From Candidatus Paracaedibacteraceae bacterium (GTDB lineage: Bacteria > Pseudomonadota > Alphaproteobacteria > Paracaedibacterales > Paracaedibacteraceae): a stretch of 64,000 nucleotides of DNA. Positions within the stretch are counted from its first letter, which is position 1; each line of letters begins with the position of its first letter. Both the position numbers and the translations under genes were made by a program. Shown piece after piece: positions 8,526 to 16,516 of the stretch. Under the pieces are notes generated by a model. It did no database searches. It was not told the origin of the DNA and saw only the letters and a program-made list of their open reading frames with translations. The DNA is taken from assembly GCA_019636035.1 (NCBI GenBank), contig JAHBYI010000003.1:185794-249793 (forward strand). Reading direction: 5' to 3'.

Positions 8526-8843
8526 CTAGACTGTTTCTAACCATTCGACCAATTTACCCTTTGGTTGAACACCAACCTTTGTTGAAACGGCTTGCCCGCC
8601 TTTAAACAAGGTCAACGTTGGGATGCTACGCACACCAAGAGTTGCCGGCGTTCCCGGGTTCTGATCGATATTCATCTTAACGATTTTTACCTTATCGCCC
8701 AGCTCAGCCGCAACTTCTTCTAGAATCGGTGCAATCATTTTGCAAGGCCCACACCATTCTGCCCAAAAATCGACTAGAACAGGAACGTCCGCCCCTAAAA
8801 CTTCTGCTTGAAAATCTGAATCGGTAATTTGTTTTAAACTCAT
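8526..8843 (-). CDS. trxA: Thioredoxin
   Basis: A 105-residue thioredoxin with the active-site WCGPC in [15 protein letters not shown] (about residues 28-42) and the conserved cis-proline region [14 protein letters not shown] (about 71-84). It is a cytoplasmic dithiol-disulfide oxidoreductase serving ribonucleotide reductase, methionine sulfoxide reductases and other clients. Length and motifs match the housekeeping TrxA rather than an exported thioredoxin, since there is no signal peptide. It is transcribed alone, ending at the bidirectional terminator. Confidence 0.97.
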   Translation of the reverse strand: MSLKQITDSDFQAEVLGADVPVLVDFWAEWCGPCKMIAPILEEVAAELGDKVKIVKMNIDQNPGTPATLGVRSIPTLTLFKGGQAVSTKVGVQPKGKLVEWLETV

Positions 8844-8970
8844 GCTTTATCCTCTCCACTAAAACTATTTAGTCAATTATACCACACACTCCCTGCTCTC
8901 GATAAGTGAAAAAATATTTTTATTTGGATGCGATTAGGATATGATCCAAGCAAACAAGGAGTCATCAACA

Positions 8971-9696
8971 ATGTCTGAAACCGTCAATGTGGTCTGTATG
9001 AAATGGGGTACAAAATACCCTGCTGTGTACATTAACAATCTTGCCTCAATGGTTAAACGCAACCTATCCCTGCCCTATCGCTTTGTATGCTTTACAGATG
9101 ACCCAACCGGCTTAAATGACGGCATTGAAACGTTTCCGCTGCCTGTTATCAAGGTTCCGGCAAAATATGATGTATCCCCATGGCGCAAACTGGGGATGTT
9201 CTCCGGCGAACTTGGGGATCTAAAGGGAAAGACATTGTTCTTAGATGTGGATGTGTTGATCACAGGATCCCTTGATGATTTCTTCACCTATTCAGATAAA
9301 TTCTGCATCATTGAAAACTGGACACAAAAAGGTCAAGGCATTGGTAATTCGTCTGTGTACTGCTTTACGATTGGCAAGCATGCAGATGTCTTAACTCATT
9401 ACAATACGCATATGGATGATGTGCTATCATCGTATGCCAACGAGCAAATATACCTGTCTAAGAAAATTGGGGACATTGTTTACTGGCCGGATGAATGGTG
9501 CCGTAGCTTTAAACGACACCTTATGCCCAAAGGAATCCTTAAATATATTATGAAACCTGCCGTCCCTGATCGTCAGACCCGTGTACTCGTATTCCATGGT
9601 CGCCCGGAAATTCCTGAGGCTTTGTCGGGTGGTTTCCATGGGGGATGGCGGAAGTTTGTGAGGGCTTGCCCATGGATTGCGGATCTTTGGCATTAA
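8971..9696 (+). CDS. Glycosyltransferase-like protein
   Basis: About 241 residues resembling GT8-type or related nucleotide-sugar-dependent transferases. The N-terminal strand is followed by YRFVCFTDDP, and a DxD motif lies in LFLDVDVLITGSLDDFF (about 88-104 from this start). The C-terminal part ends with VLVFHGRP and the tryptophan-rich WRKFVRACPWIADLW. I recognise the fold pattern but cannot name the acceptor or pathway. ATG 8971 is chosen over 8941 because AAGGAG (8956-8961) is well spaced from it and not from the upstream ATG. The last 149 bp overlap, tail to tail, the large patatin gene on the other strand. Confidence 0.75.
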   Translation: MSETVNVVCMKWGTKYPAVYINNLASMVKRNLSLPYRFVCFTDDPTGLNDGIETFPLPVIKVPAKYDVSPWRKLGMFSGELGDLKGKTLFLDVDVLITGSLDDFFTYSDKFCIIENWTQKGQGIGNSSVYCFTIGKHADVLTHYNTHMDDVLSSYANEQIYLSKKIGDIVYWPDEWCRSFKRHLMPKGILKYIMKPAVPDRQTRVLVFHGRPEIPEALSGGFHGGWRKFVRACPWIADLWH

Positions 9697-11956
9697 AACC
9701 GGGTTGAGTCAGTTTGCCCCTGAGATCATCAAGGGTAGAACAATGGCTATAAGCACACAAAGTATAGACTAATTCAGGAAAACTCCAGATAGGGAACTGC
9801 TTGCGTAGTTGTGCTATATCTCCGCTGTGCTTTGTCACATTAGCAACTTCGGAAACAAAAGTCGGTGAAAAGATAGTTTGTCGTCCTAAAGCACTCAGCT
9901 TATCAATATTTTTCTTATCAACCTTGTCCAGCTCAATAGCTTCACTTAGTTTAGGATTAAGACGTATGTAATTCACGTGAACACCCTGCCCTTCTAATTC
10001 ACGAGAATACCGCCTCATATTCTTGCGCGCCCTGATCTCACCATCTCGTATGCTAATCAGGAAAGACATCCCTAATCCACCCAACCCTGTCGCAACAGCA
10101 TCAGGATTATATTTATATTCCTCCTCACCTGTTCCAACTGAGAGAATATTAATCTTCTTTGCTTTTGGATAAATCTTTCGTGCTTCAACCAAGGCCTCAT
10201 AAACAGGGTCGTTATTGGTAATTCCACCATCAACGAACACACCTTGTTTTCCATCATACCTGAATGAAACAGGCGGAAAATAAGAAGGAGCAGCACTCGT
10301 CGCACGCGCTGCAAGCCAAGCCGGCAAATCACGACGCGGATTTAATCCATCTCGAGAAGAAAAGGTAACAGACTGCCCCTCACTAAAACTCACACTTGTC
10401 ACCAGAACAGGCTTGATTGCATGGCTTAGATTATACTCACCAAAATATTGCTTAAACATCCCCTCTAGGCTATCCGCCTTATAAGCAAAACCACGCAATT
10501 GATTCACATGCTTCATAAAAGTCGCGTTTTTAGCATACGGTGGAAAAATACGCGTTCCTTGTGTGGTATAGAGTGACAGCAATGTTGCTGTATTATTTTT
10601 TGGCTTATTACTGCGCGGATCTTGCGGAATTGTCAACCCGATTGCCATAATACCACCCGTTGATGTTCCTGCAAATAAATCAAAGATTTCAGCCGGATGT
10701 TTTCCTGTTTTCTTAGATATTTCATCCAAAATAGTAGCCCCAATAATACCACGAATACCACCACCATCTAAGGATAAAATCCAGATTTCCTCTTTATCCC
10801 GATCAAAAACAATATTCATCCCTTGAGGTTGCTGTGGTAAAGCCCCACCCTGAGGGATCCTGGCATAATTTGCGTGTTGACTCTCCCTGTCTGCCATTAA
10901 TTTGTCATACTCTTCGGTAAAATACTTATTGTATCCTTTGATTTCATTGAGTGCCATGATTTTAGCAACACTTAACTTGATAACAGTGATTAACCCTATA
11001 ATTTTATTGCGGTGTTGTTGAAGCTCTTCAAATGGTTTCAAACGAGTCCCCATTTTAAGAATGTCCCGTTCCAACCAATTTTTTCGCTGAACCGGATTAT
11101 AGGTTTCAAGAGCAAGTCGTAAGTCATCTAAGGTATGAATAAACGATTTAGTTCCATAATCCCTTGGGTAATCTGTTTTATCTTTTTTAGGAGTGTTGAG
11201 CATGTCGTAAGCCCACCCTAGTTTCTCTTTAGATGCTTTGTAATAAGGCATCTTGAGCAAAGCCGATTTCAATGAACTCTGTCCAAACATCAACTTTAAT
11301 TCCCTGACGATTTCAGTTAAGGAAATAGCCACAACGCGATATGCTTGTAAAGCAGATTCTGTGACAAACACTTTGTTCTTATTAAGATTGACCCCTTTGC
11401 TAATATCGACCATACGTTTTCTTAATCCCTCTAAAATCTGACTATTTGTCGGGCTAGCGGTTAAATCACCGGCAAAGATTGAATACGTGGGTGATGCACT
11501 CACTCCACCATCTTCCTGGACATCTCGAAGAAGTAAATAGAGTGTTCCTTGTAAGTGTTGTAAAAACTTATAGTCACTCCCTAATCGTTTTTTTGACTGA
11601 ATAATATCTTGAATATTATTGGCCACCAAAACCAATAAATTGACTAAATCCCCTATATGCTTTTGATGTATAAATATATTATTTCGAATATAGTCAATTG
11701 TATCTAAGATGGATTGCTTTTGGGCTTCATTCAAATCCGTGTTGGCATTGACCATCGCTGGGATCAGCGTCTTTCCAATTGACGTCTCTAACTGCTTCTT
11801 TAAGTATAAAAGCGTTTTCTTTCTCTGTTGATTGAGCGTTTCATCAAAATCCTGAGCTGATCGACTACGAGGAATAGTCGGTGGATGCTCCTCTTGAATA
11901 TTAAGCGCATTATCTGTAGCAAAACAGCATCCGAACAGTAGAAAAAATATAAACAT
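9548..11956 (-). CDS. Large exported patatin-like phospholipase
   Basis: 802 residues. A short signal peptide (MFIFFLLFGCCFATDNA) is followed by about 370 residues of charged, helical sequence of no known family. A C-terminal patatin domain then carries GGGIRG at 398-403, nucleophile GTSTG at 430-434 (Ser432) and dyad aspartate in DGG at 576-578, so it looks active. The DGGGIRG/GTSTGG style is that of the eukaryote-like and CapV-like branch, unlike the patatin at 2989. Export signal, long N-terminal region and phospholipase domain suggest a secreted toxin or host-membrane effector. The final 50 or so residues are read antisense to the glycosyltransferase gene, so the C-terminus may be an accidental extension. 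A one-mismatch CtrA-type box lies 49 bp upstream. Confidence 0.85.
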   Translation of the reverse strand: MFIFFLLFGCCFATDNALNIQEEHPPTIPRSRSAQDFDETLNQQRKKTLLYLKKQLETSIGKTLIPAMVNANTDLNEAQKQSILDTIDYIRNNIFIHQKHIGDLVNLLVLVANNIQDIIQSKKRLGSDYKFLQHLQGTLYLLLRDVQEDGGVSASPTYSIFAGDLTASPTNSQILEGLRKRMVDISKGVNLNKNKVFVTESALQAYRVVAISLTEIVRELKLMFGQSSLKSALLKMPYYKASKEKLGWAYDMLNTPKKDKTDYPRDYGTKSFIHTLDDLRLALETYNPVQRKNWLERDILKMGTRLKPFEELQQHRNKIIGLITVIKLSVAKIMALNEIKGYNKYFTEEYDKLMADRESQHANYARIPQGGALPQQPQGMNIVFDRDKEEIWILSLDGGGIRGIIGATILDEISKKTGKHPAEIFDLFAGTSTGGIMAIGLTIPQDPRSNKPKNNTATLLSLYTTQGTRIFPPYAKNATFMKHVNQLRGFAYKADSLEGMFKQYFGEYNLSHAIKPVLVTSVSFSEGQSVTFSSRDGLNPRRDLPAWLAARATSAAPSYFPPVSFRYDGKQGVFVDGGITNNDPVYEALVEARKIYPKAKKINILSVGTGEEEYKYNPDAVATGLGGLGMSFLISIRDGEIRARKNMRRYSRELEGQGVHVNYIRLNPKLSEAIELDKVDKKNIDKLSALGRQTIFSPTFVSEVANVTKHSGDIAQLRKQFPIWSFPELVYTLCAYSHCSTLDDLRGKLTQPGFNAKDPQSMGKPSQTSAIPHGNHPTKPQEFPGDHGIRVHGSDDQGRQVS

Positions 11957-12005
11957 AAACTATCTTCACTTTCTAGAAACCTAAGTAATAGTTTATGTCA
12001 TATAG

Positions 12006-12021
12006 CTTAATTAAGCGTTAA
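12006..12021 (-). promoter_or_regulatory. CtrA-type box, one mismatch
   Basis: Read on the - strand this is TTAA-N7-TTAAG, eight of nine consensus positions, ending 49 bp before the patatin start at 11956. The spacing equals that of the perfect boxes in the window. TTAATTAA makes the region partly palindromic, so chance similarity is possible. Confidence 0.35.
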
Positions 12022-12070
12022 ATAGAGACGTATTTCTACCGCTCCCCCTGTAGTAAAAAGAAACACAGAT

Positions 12071-12892
12071 TTATGGATGTAAAGCAGTTGCCAATCGGAC
12101 GAATTGATCCAATGTCAACTCCTCAGCCCGAGCTGTTTCCTTGATCCCCAACAGGGTCAAATCATCCACAGAAAAGAGTGAACTCATTGATGAGCGAATC
12201 ATCTTACGCCGCTGACCAAAGGCTGCGTGGGTAATTTTTTCCAAGGCAGGTAAAATTGATAAATCAACATCAGGCTTTGGAATCAGGTTAACAATAGATG
12301 ACGTCACTTTAGGAGGTGGAGAAAATGCCCCCGGTGGCAGGTCAAACATTTTCTGCGTTTGGGCTAGGTATTGCGACAAAATCGTCAAACGCCCATAATC
12401 TGCTGTTCTTGGTTTAGCAACAATCCGCAGAGCAACTTCTTTTTGAAACATCAATGTCATTGATTGTATGTTTTCCAGATCATGCAACCAGTTAACGAGC
12501 AACTGCGTCCCCACATTATAGGGCAAATTTGCAACGATCTTAAGGGGCTCACCCGGGCACAAGTCCTGAGGCCGTACCGCCAAGGCATCCGCATGAATCA
12601 CTTGGAATCGCCCGTCAGCTTTATCAACAAGCGGTTGCAGTGCTTCAATACATCGCGGATCATGTTCAATGGAAATAACACGCTTTGCCCCCGCTTCAAG
12701 CAAGGCACGCGTCAAGCCGCCAGGGCCCGGGCCAACCTCAATCACTGTATAATCTGTCACATGACCCGCCATACGGGCAACCTTGCGGACTGTGTCCATA
12801 TTCAACAGAAAATTTTGCCCCAAGGATTTTTTGGCAGAAAGACCAAATTGATTAACCGTTTCCTTTAAACTCGGGAGGTCATCAAGAATCAA
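12071..12892 (-). CDS. rsmA: 16S rRNA adenine dimethyltransferase RsmA (KsgA)
   Basis: A 273-residue SAM-dependent methyltransferase that dimethylates two adjacent adenines near the 3' end of 16S rRNA during small-subunit assembly. It shows KKSLGQNFLLN near 18-28, motif I VIEVGPGPGGLTRALLE (about 50-66), and the catalytic motif NLPYNVGTQLLVNW (about 123-136). Its ATG overlaps the surA stop by 4 bp (ATGA), so it is translationally coupled to surA. In most alphaproteobacteria pdxA sits between surA and rsmA; here it is absent. Confidence 0.96.
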   Translation of the reverse strand: MILDDLPSLKETVNQFGLSAKKSLGQNFLLNMDTVRKVARMAGHVTDYTVIEVGPGPGGLTRALLEAGAKRVISIEHDPRCIEALQPLVDKADGRFQVIHADALAVRPQDLCPGEPLKIVANLPYNVGTQLLVNWLHDLENIQSMTLMFQKEVALRIVAKPRTADYGRLTILSQYLAQTQKMFDLPPGAFSPPPKVTSSIVNLIPKPDVDLSILPALEKITHAAFGQRRKMIRSSMSSLFSVDDLTLLGIKETARAEELTLDQFVRLATALHP

Positions 12893-14148
12893 AGCTTAAG
12901 CATCCTTTTAGCAGATTCATCTTTCGTATCAATATGAGCACTTCCCATCAACTTTTGGATTTCACGGGCAGCCTGACGACCAAAGCGTTCCTGCTCCAAA
13001 TTATTCATCACATCATCTTTGGTATGAACAATCGGTTGAGGCTGACGCTTATCACAGATAAACGTTATAATAAGCCCGTTCGGTGTCATAACAGGTTGAG
13101 TACACTTGCCAACGCTAACACTCGTTAAAAGGCCACGCAATTGATCAGGCATCTGCGCCAAACGGACGTGCGGTGTATCTTGAACATCTGCGTTATAAGA
13201 GTTTGCTAACGTTGTAAACTCGCTTTTATTTTTTGCTCCCATGACACGTTGAATTGACGGTGCTAAGGCTTCAATCTCTTCAGGTGACGATTGTGGTGTA
13301 ATGGGAAAAATAGCCTGAGTAAAGCTGATTTCAACATCATCCTTGGAAACAGTTCCAGCATGGCGCATATCTTTTAGTTTAACAATTTTATATCCGCCCG
13401 CAATCTTGATTGGATCTGAAATTTGCCCAAGTCCAATCTCTTTGATTTTCTCTAAAACAGAGGCATCCAAAGAAGTTTCCGCTAACCACCCCAAATCACC
13501 GTCTTTTGCAGCAGAAGCACTTTTGGATAATTGATGGGCAATCGCTTCGAACTTCGCCCCTGATTTTAGATCTGTGAGGATCGATTTAATGGATGCCAAA
13601 GCCTGAGCATCATCACCCAAAACAACAATTTCGCCAAGATTATATTGCTTCGTTGTTTGATCCAAGGATAGTTTAGCTAGCTGTTTTTCTGCCTCAGCTT
13701 CGGAAACATAGACAACAGGGGCATATTGCTGGCGAATATAACGAGCCCAAGCAATCTGAGCACGGATACGAGAAACCATGGTTTGCTTATCAATGCCATT
13801 GGATTTCAGCAAAGAGATTAGCTGATCATAAGACATGTTATTGTCCTTAGCCATATCTTTCAGGACAGCATCAACTTCCTTGGCACTCACATCAATTTTG
13901 CGCAGTTTTGCTGCTTGAATCTGCAGCTTTTCTTGAACGATAGAGCGTAAGATCTCAGACCTCTGAGCCTCACCAATCTTCATCTGACCACCCGATGAGA
14001 AAACCATAAGCTTAACGCGCTGATCAAGATCGTGCTCTGTCACAGGGTCTTTGTTCACAATCAACAAGATCTTTGAGGCAGCACTTGCAACAGAAACTGT
14101 TGATAAACAAAGAGTTGTAACTGCAACGAATCGAGATAACTTAGACAT
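12889..14148 (-). CDS. surA: SurA-like periplasmic chaperone / peptidyl-prolyl isomerase
   Basis: 419 residues with a signal peptide (MSKLSRFVAVTTLCLSTVSVASA). A SurA N-terminal helical domain (about 25-160) is followed by a parvulin-type rotamase domain (about 170-265, with DGDLGWLAE and KIAGGYKIVKL) and a second, more divergent C-terminal segment. SurA escorts outer-membrane beta-barrel proteins, including LptD, through the periplasm. It is first in the surA-rsmA pair and is divergent from lptF across a 116 bp gap. Conventional alphaproteobacterial order would put it directly downstream of lptD on the same strand, so a local inversion is implied. Confidence 0.9.
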   Translation of the reverse strand: MSKLSRFVAVTTLCLSTVSVASAASKILLIVNKDPVTEHDLDQRVKLMVFSSGGQMKIGEAQRSEILRSIVQEKLQIQAAKLRKIDVSAKEVDAVLKDMAKDNNMSYDQLISLLKSNGIDKQTMVSRIRAQIAWARYIRQQYAPVVYVSEAEAEKQLAKLSLDQTTKQYNLGEIVVLGDDAQALASIKSILTDLKSGAKFEAIAHQLSKSASAAKDGDLGWLAETSLDASVLEKIKEIGLGQISDPIKIAGGYKIVKLKDMRHAGTVSKDDVEISFTQAIFPITPQSSPEEIEALAPSIQRVMGAKNKSEFTTLANSYNADVQDTPHVRLAQMPDQLRGLLTSVSVGKCTQPVMTPNGLIITFICDKRQPQPIVHTKDDVMNNLEQERFGRQAAREIQKLMGSAHIDTKDESAKRMLKL

Positions 14149-14264
14149 TTATACACCTTTGATTTGTATCTGATTAAAGATTTGTATTTTAATGCTAAAA
14201 TAGTGTAACTTTGAGGTAATGTCTATAAATATCGCAACTATCCATAATTTTACTTAGACCTTGA

Positions 14265-15380
14265 ATGACAAAAATCATCTCTAGACACACATTTTTACAT
14301 GTCGCTATCACGACAATTGTTTTGACTGTCGTCCTTGTCTTTGGGGCATGGTTAACCCAGTCATTACGTTTTATCGAAGTGATCATTGAAAAAGATGTCT
14401 CCATGACGCGATACCTGTCTATGATTTGGTTATTGTTACCGAACTTAACATCGATTGTCTTGCCCGTTTGTACACTTCTGGCCGCAGTCTATACACTCTA
14501 TAAACTCAGTTCTGAAAATGAACTTATCGTCTTCAAGTCAGTTGGGCTCAGTAATCTTCAAATTGCAAAACCCCTTATCGTTTGGGCCGTATTCATGACA
14601 GCATTCTGCGCTGCTCTCAATAATCATTGGGGGCCAAAGTCCAATGAGAAATTTTATAATGTCCGCGGAGAGATTTCTCGAGAGTTTTCATCCGGCTTGC
14701 TCAGAGATGGTGTTTTCAATCGGATTAAAGATACGGTGATTTATATCGGATCCCACACGGATTCCGGTCAACTTGAAGGTGTTTATATCCATGAGCGATC
14801 CAAAAATGAAAAACCTGCTGTAACCGTTTATGCACAACATGGTTTTATGACCCAAGAGGGTGACAAAAATACGTTATACCTCTTTAATGGCAACAGGCAA
14901 TCAGGCGATCCGAGTCAGCCGAGTTACAATATTGCCTATTTCAACGAGTTCAAATACGACCTCGACTTTTACAAAAACATCAATGCAAAAGTCAAATTGC
15001 ACACGACGCTCAGTTTTAAAGATTTACTTAACCCGTCACAGGATATTACATCCGGCACCAGAACAAAGATGATTGTCGAAGCCCATAAACGCATTCTCAA
15101 TCCATTTTTTGTCATGATCTTTGTGTTCTTTTCATGCGCCGTTATGCTGAGTGGATTCCATCAAAGACGTGGTCGATGGAAGCGTAACGTCCTAGCTGTG
15201 GGCGTATCCTTAGCCATGGAGTTAGGCGTTATCGGCCTTTTAAACAGCCTGACCAAAAATCCATATGCGATTGCCTTGAGTTATACCATTAGTCTTGGTG
15301 TATGCATCTTTAGCATTATATGGCTTACAAACCCCGGTTTAATTTCCCGTTTAGTCAGAAAGAAAACCACAGATGCTTAA
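14265..15380 (+). CDS. lptF: LPS export permease LptF
   Basis: A 371-residue inner-membrane protein of the LptF/LptG (YjgP/YjgQ) family: two or three membrane helices at the N-terminus (to about residue 120), a large periplasmic beta-jellyroll region (about 130-270), then three membrane helices at the C-terminus. With LptG and the LptB ATPase it extracts lipopolysaccharide from the inner membrane. The motif SSENELIVFKSVGLS (about 82-96) is the family coupling-helix signature. It overlaps lptG by 8 bp and leads the lptF-lptG-lptD unit. Confidence 0.93.
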   Translation: MTKIISRHTFLHVAITTIVLTVVLVFGAWLTQSLRFIEVIIEKDVSMTRYLSMIWLLLPNLTSIVLPVCTLLAAVYTLYKLSSENELIVFKSVGLSNLQIAKPLIVWAVFMTAFCAALNNHWGPKSNEKFYNVRGEISREFSSGLLRDGVFNRIKDTVIYIGSHTDSGQLEGVYIHERSKNEKPAVTVYAQHGFMTQEGDKNTLYLFNGNRQSGDPSQPSYNIAYFNEFKYDLDFYKNINAKVKLHTTLSFKDLLNPSQDITSGTRTKMIVEAHKRILNPFFVMIFVFFSCAVMLSGFHQRRGRWKRNVLAVGVSLAMELGVIGLLNSLTKNPYAIALSYTISLGVCIFSIIWLTNPGLISRLVRKKTTDA

Positions 15381-16473
15381 TTATTGTAAATCAACATTAA
15401 ACCTCTATTTCTCAAAACTCTTTATCATCTGGGTAGCATCCATCAGTGCAATCGTCACGTTTGTTATGGTTCTCATTGATATGGCAGAATTTAGCCGCAG
15501 GACTGTCACAAGCTCTCGTGTCAGTTTCTCTGAAATTATTCATATGGTGCTCTTAAAAGTTCCGAATCACATTCAAACACTCCTCCCCTTTATTGTCCTG
15601 GTAGCAGCTATTGTCAGTTTATCTCGCCTTAATCGCACCCAAGAAGTCATTGTTGCTCGTGGTTTTGGTGTTTCCGTTTGGCAAATCGCCACAGGACTTT
15701 CTGTCACGGTACTGATACTCGGGTTTTTAAATATTGCAATCGTCAATCCCATTGCTTCGGTATTTAGCTACAAACAAGAAGAAATCGAAAAGAGAATTTT
15801 TTCAGGGCGTGACGTTGCAATTACGGTGTTTGAAGACGGTTTATGGATCCGTGAAAACAATAAAAATCGCCACAGTATTATCAGTGCTGAGCGTGTTGAC
15901 CCTCAAAGCAAGGTTTTCCAATATGTTAGTTTTAAGAACTTTGATCCCGACTATAACTTTATCGAACGCATTGATGCCAAGACGGCTATGATCAAAAACA
16001 AATCGTGGGAGTTGTCAGGCGTTACGGTCGTCCCCAACAAAGCAGAACGGATCAAAAAAGATAAACTAACCCTCAAAACAGATTTAACGTTTTCAAAAAT
16101 AATCAACAGCAATCTAGAGCCAAAGTTTATCTCATTCTGGTCTTTACCTGATTATATTGACGTCTTAGAAAAATCAGGGTTATCCAGCCTTCCCTATCAG
16201 ATGTACTGGCATAATTTCATCGGCAAAATAGGGTTTATGATTGCCCTTATTTTCCTAGCTGCTGCATTTACCATACGACCACCACGCCAAGGGTACGCAA
16301 CGTTATTAACCGTCCTCGCTATTGCAAGTGGCCTTGTTCTTTATTTTTTCAGCGACCTTATTTACGCTTTGGGTTTAGCCCGACGCCTCCCTGTTCTTTT
16401 AGCTGTGTGGGCACCGGCTGTCACGGTTATGTTATTAAGCGCAACATTGATATTGCACTTAGAGGAAAGCTAA
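15373..16473 (+). CDS. lptG: LPS export permease LptG
   Basis: 366 residues, same architecture as LptF. The coupling segment is LNRTQEVIVARGFGVSVWQI (about 79-98). The C-terminus is typical of LptG, with a final helix rich in Leu/Ala after ARRLPVLLAVWAP and the ending HLEES. It pairs with LptF in the LptB2FG transporter. The ATG lies within the last codons of lptF, so translation is coupled. Confidence 0.93.
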   Translation: MLNYCKSTLNLYFSKLFIIWVASISAIVTFVMVLIDMAEFSRRTVTSSRVSFSEIIHMVLLKVPNHIQTLLPFIVLVAAIVSLSRLNRTQEVIVARGFGVSVWQIATGLSVTVLILGFLNIAIVNPIASVFSYKQEEIEKRIFSGRDVAITVFEDGLWIRENNKNRHSIISAERVDPQSKVFQYVSFKNFDPDYNFIERIDAKTAMIKNKSWELSGVTVVPNKAERIKKDKLTLKTDLTFSKIINSNLEPKFISFWSLPDYIDVLEKSGLSSLPYQMYWHNFIGKIGFMIALIFLAAAFTIRPPRQGYATLLTVLAIASGLVLYFFSDLIYALGLARRLPVLLAVWAPAVTVMLLSATLILHLEES

Positions 16474-16496
16474 GGTTACAGTAGTAACAAGACATC

Positions 16497-16512
16497 TTAA
16501 TTTTTTCTTAAC
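16497..16512 (+). promoter_or_regulatory. CtrA-type box, perfect TTAA-N7-TTAAC
   Basis: TTAA (16497-16500), TTTTTTC, TTAAC (16508-16512). Unlike the others it ends only 4 bp before the annotated lptD ATG, so if it acts on lptD the true start must lie downstream, or it acts as a roadblock or is a chance match. No ribosome-binding site is visible before the ATG at 16517. Confidence 0.35.
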
Positions 16513-16516
16513 ATTC

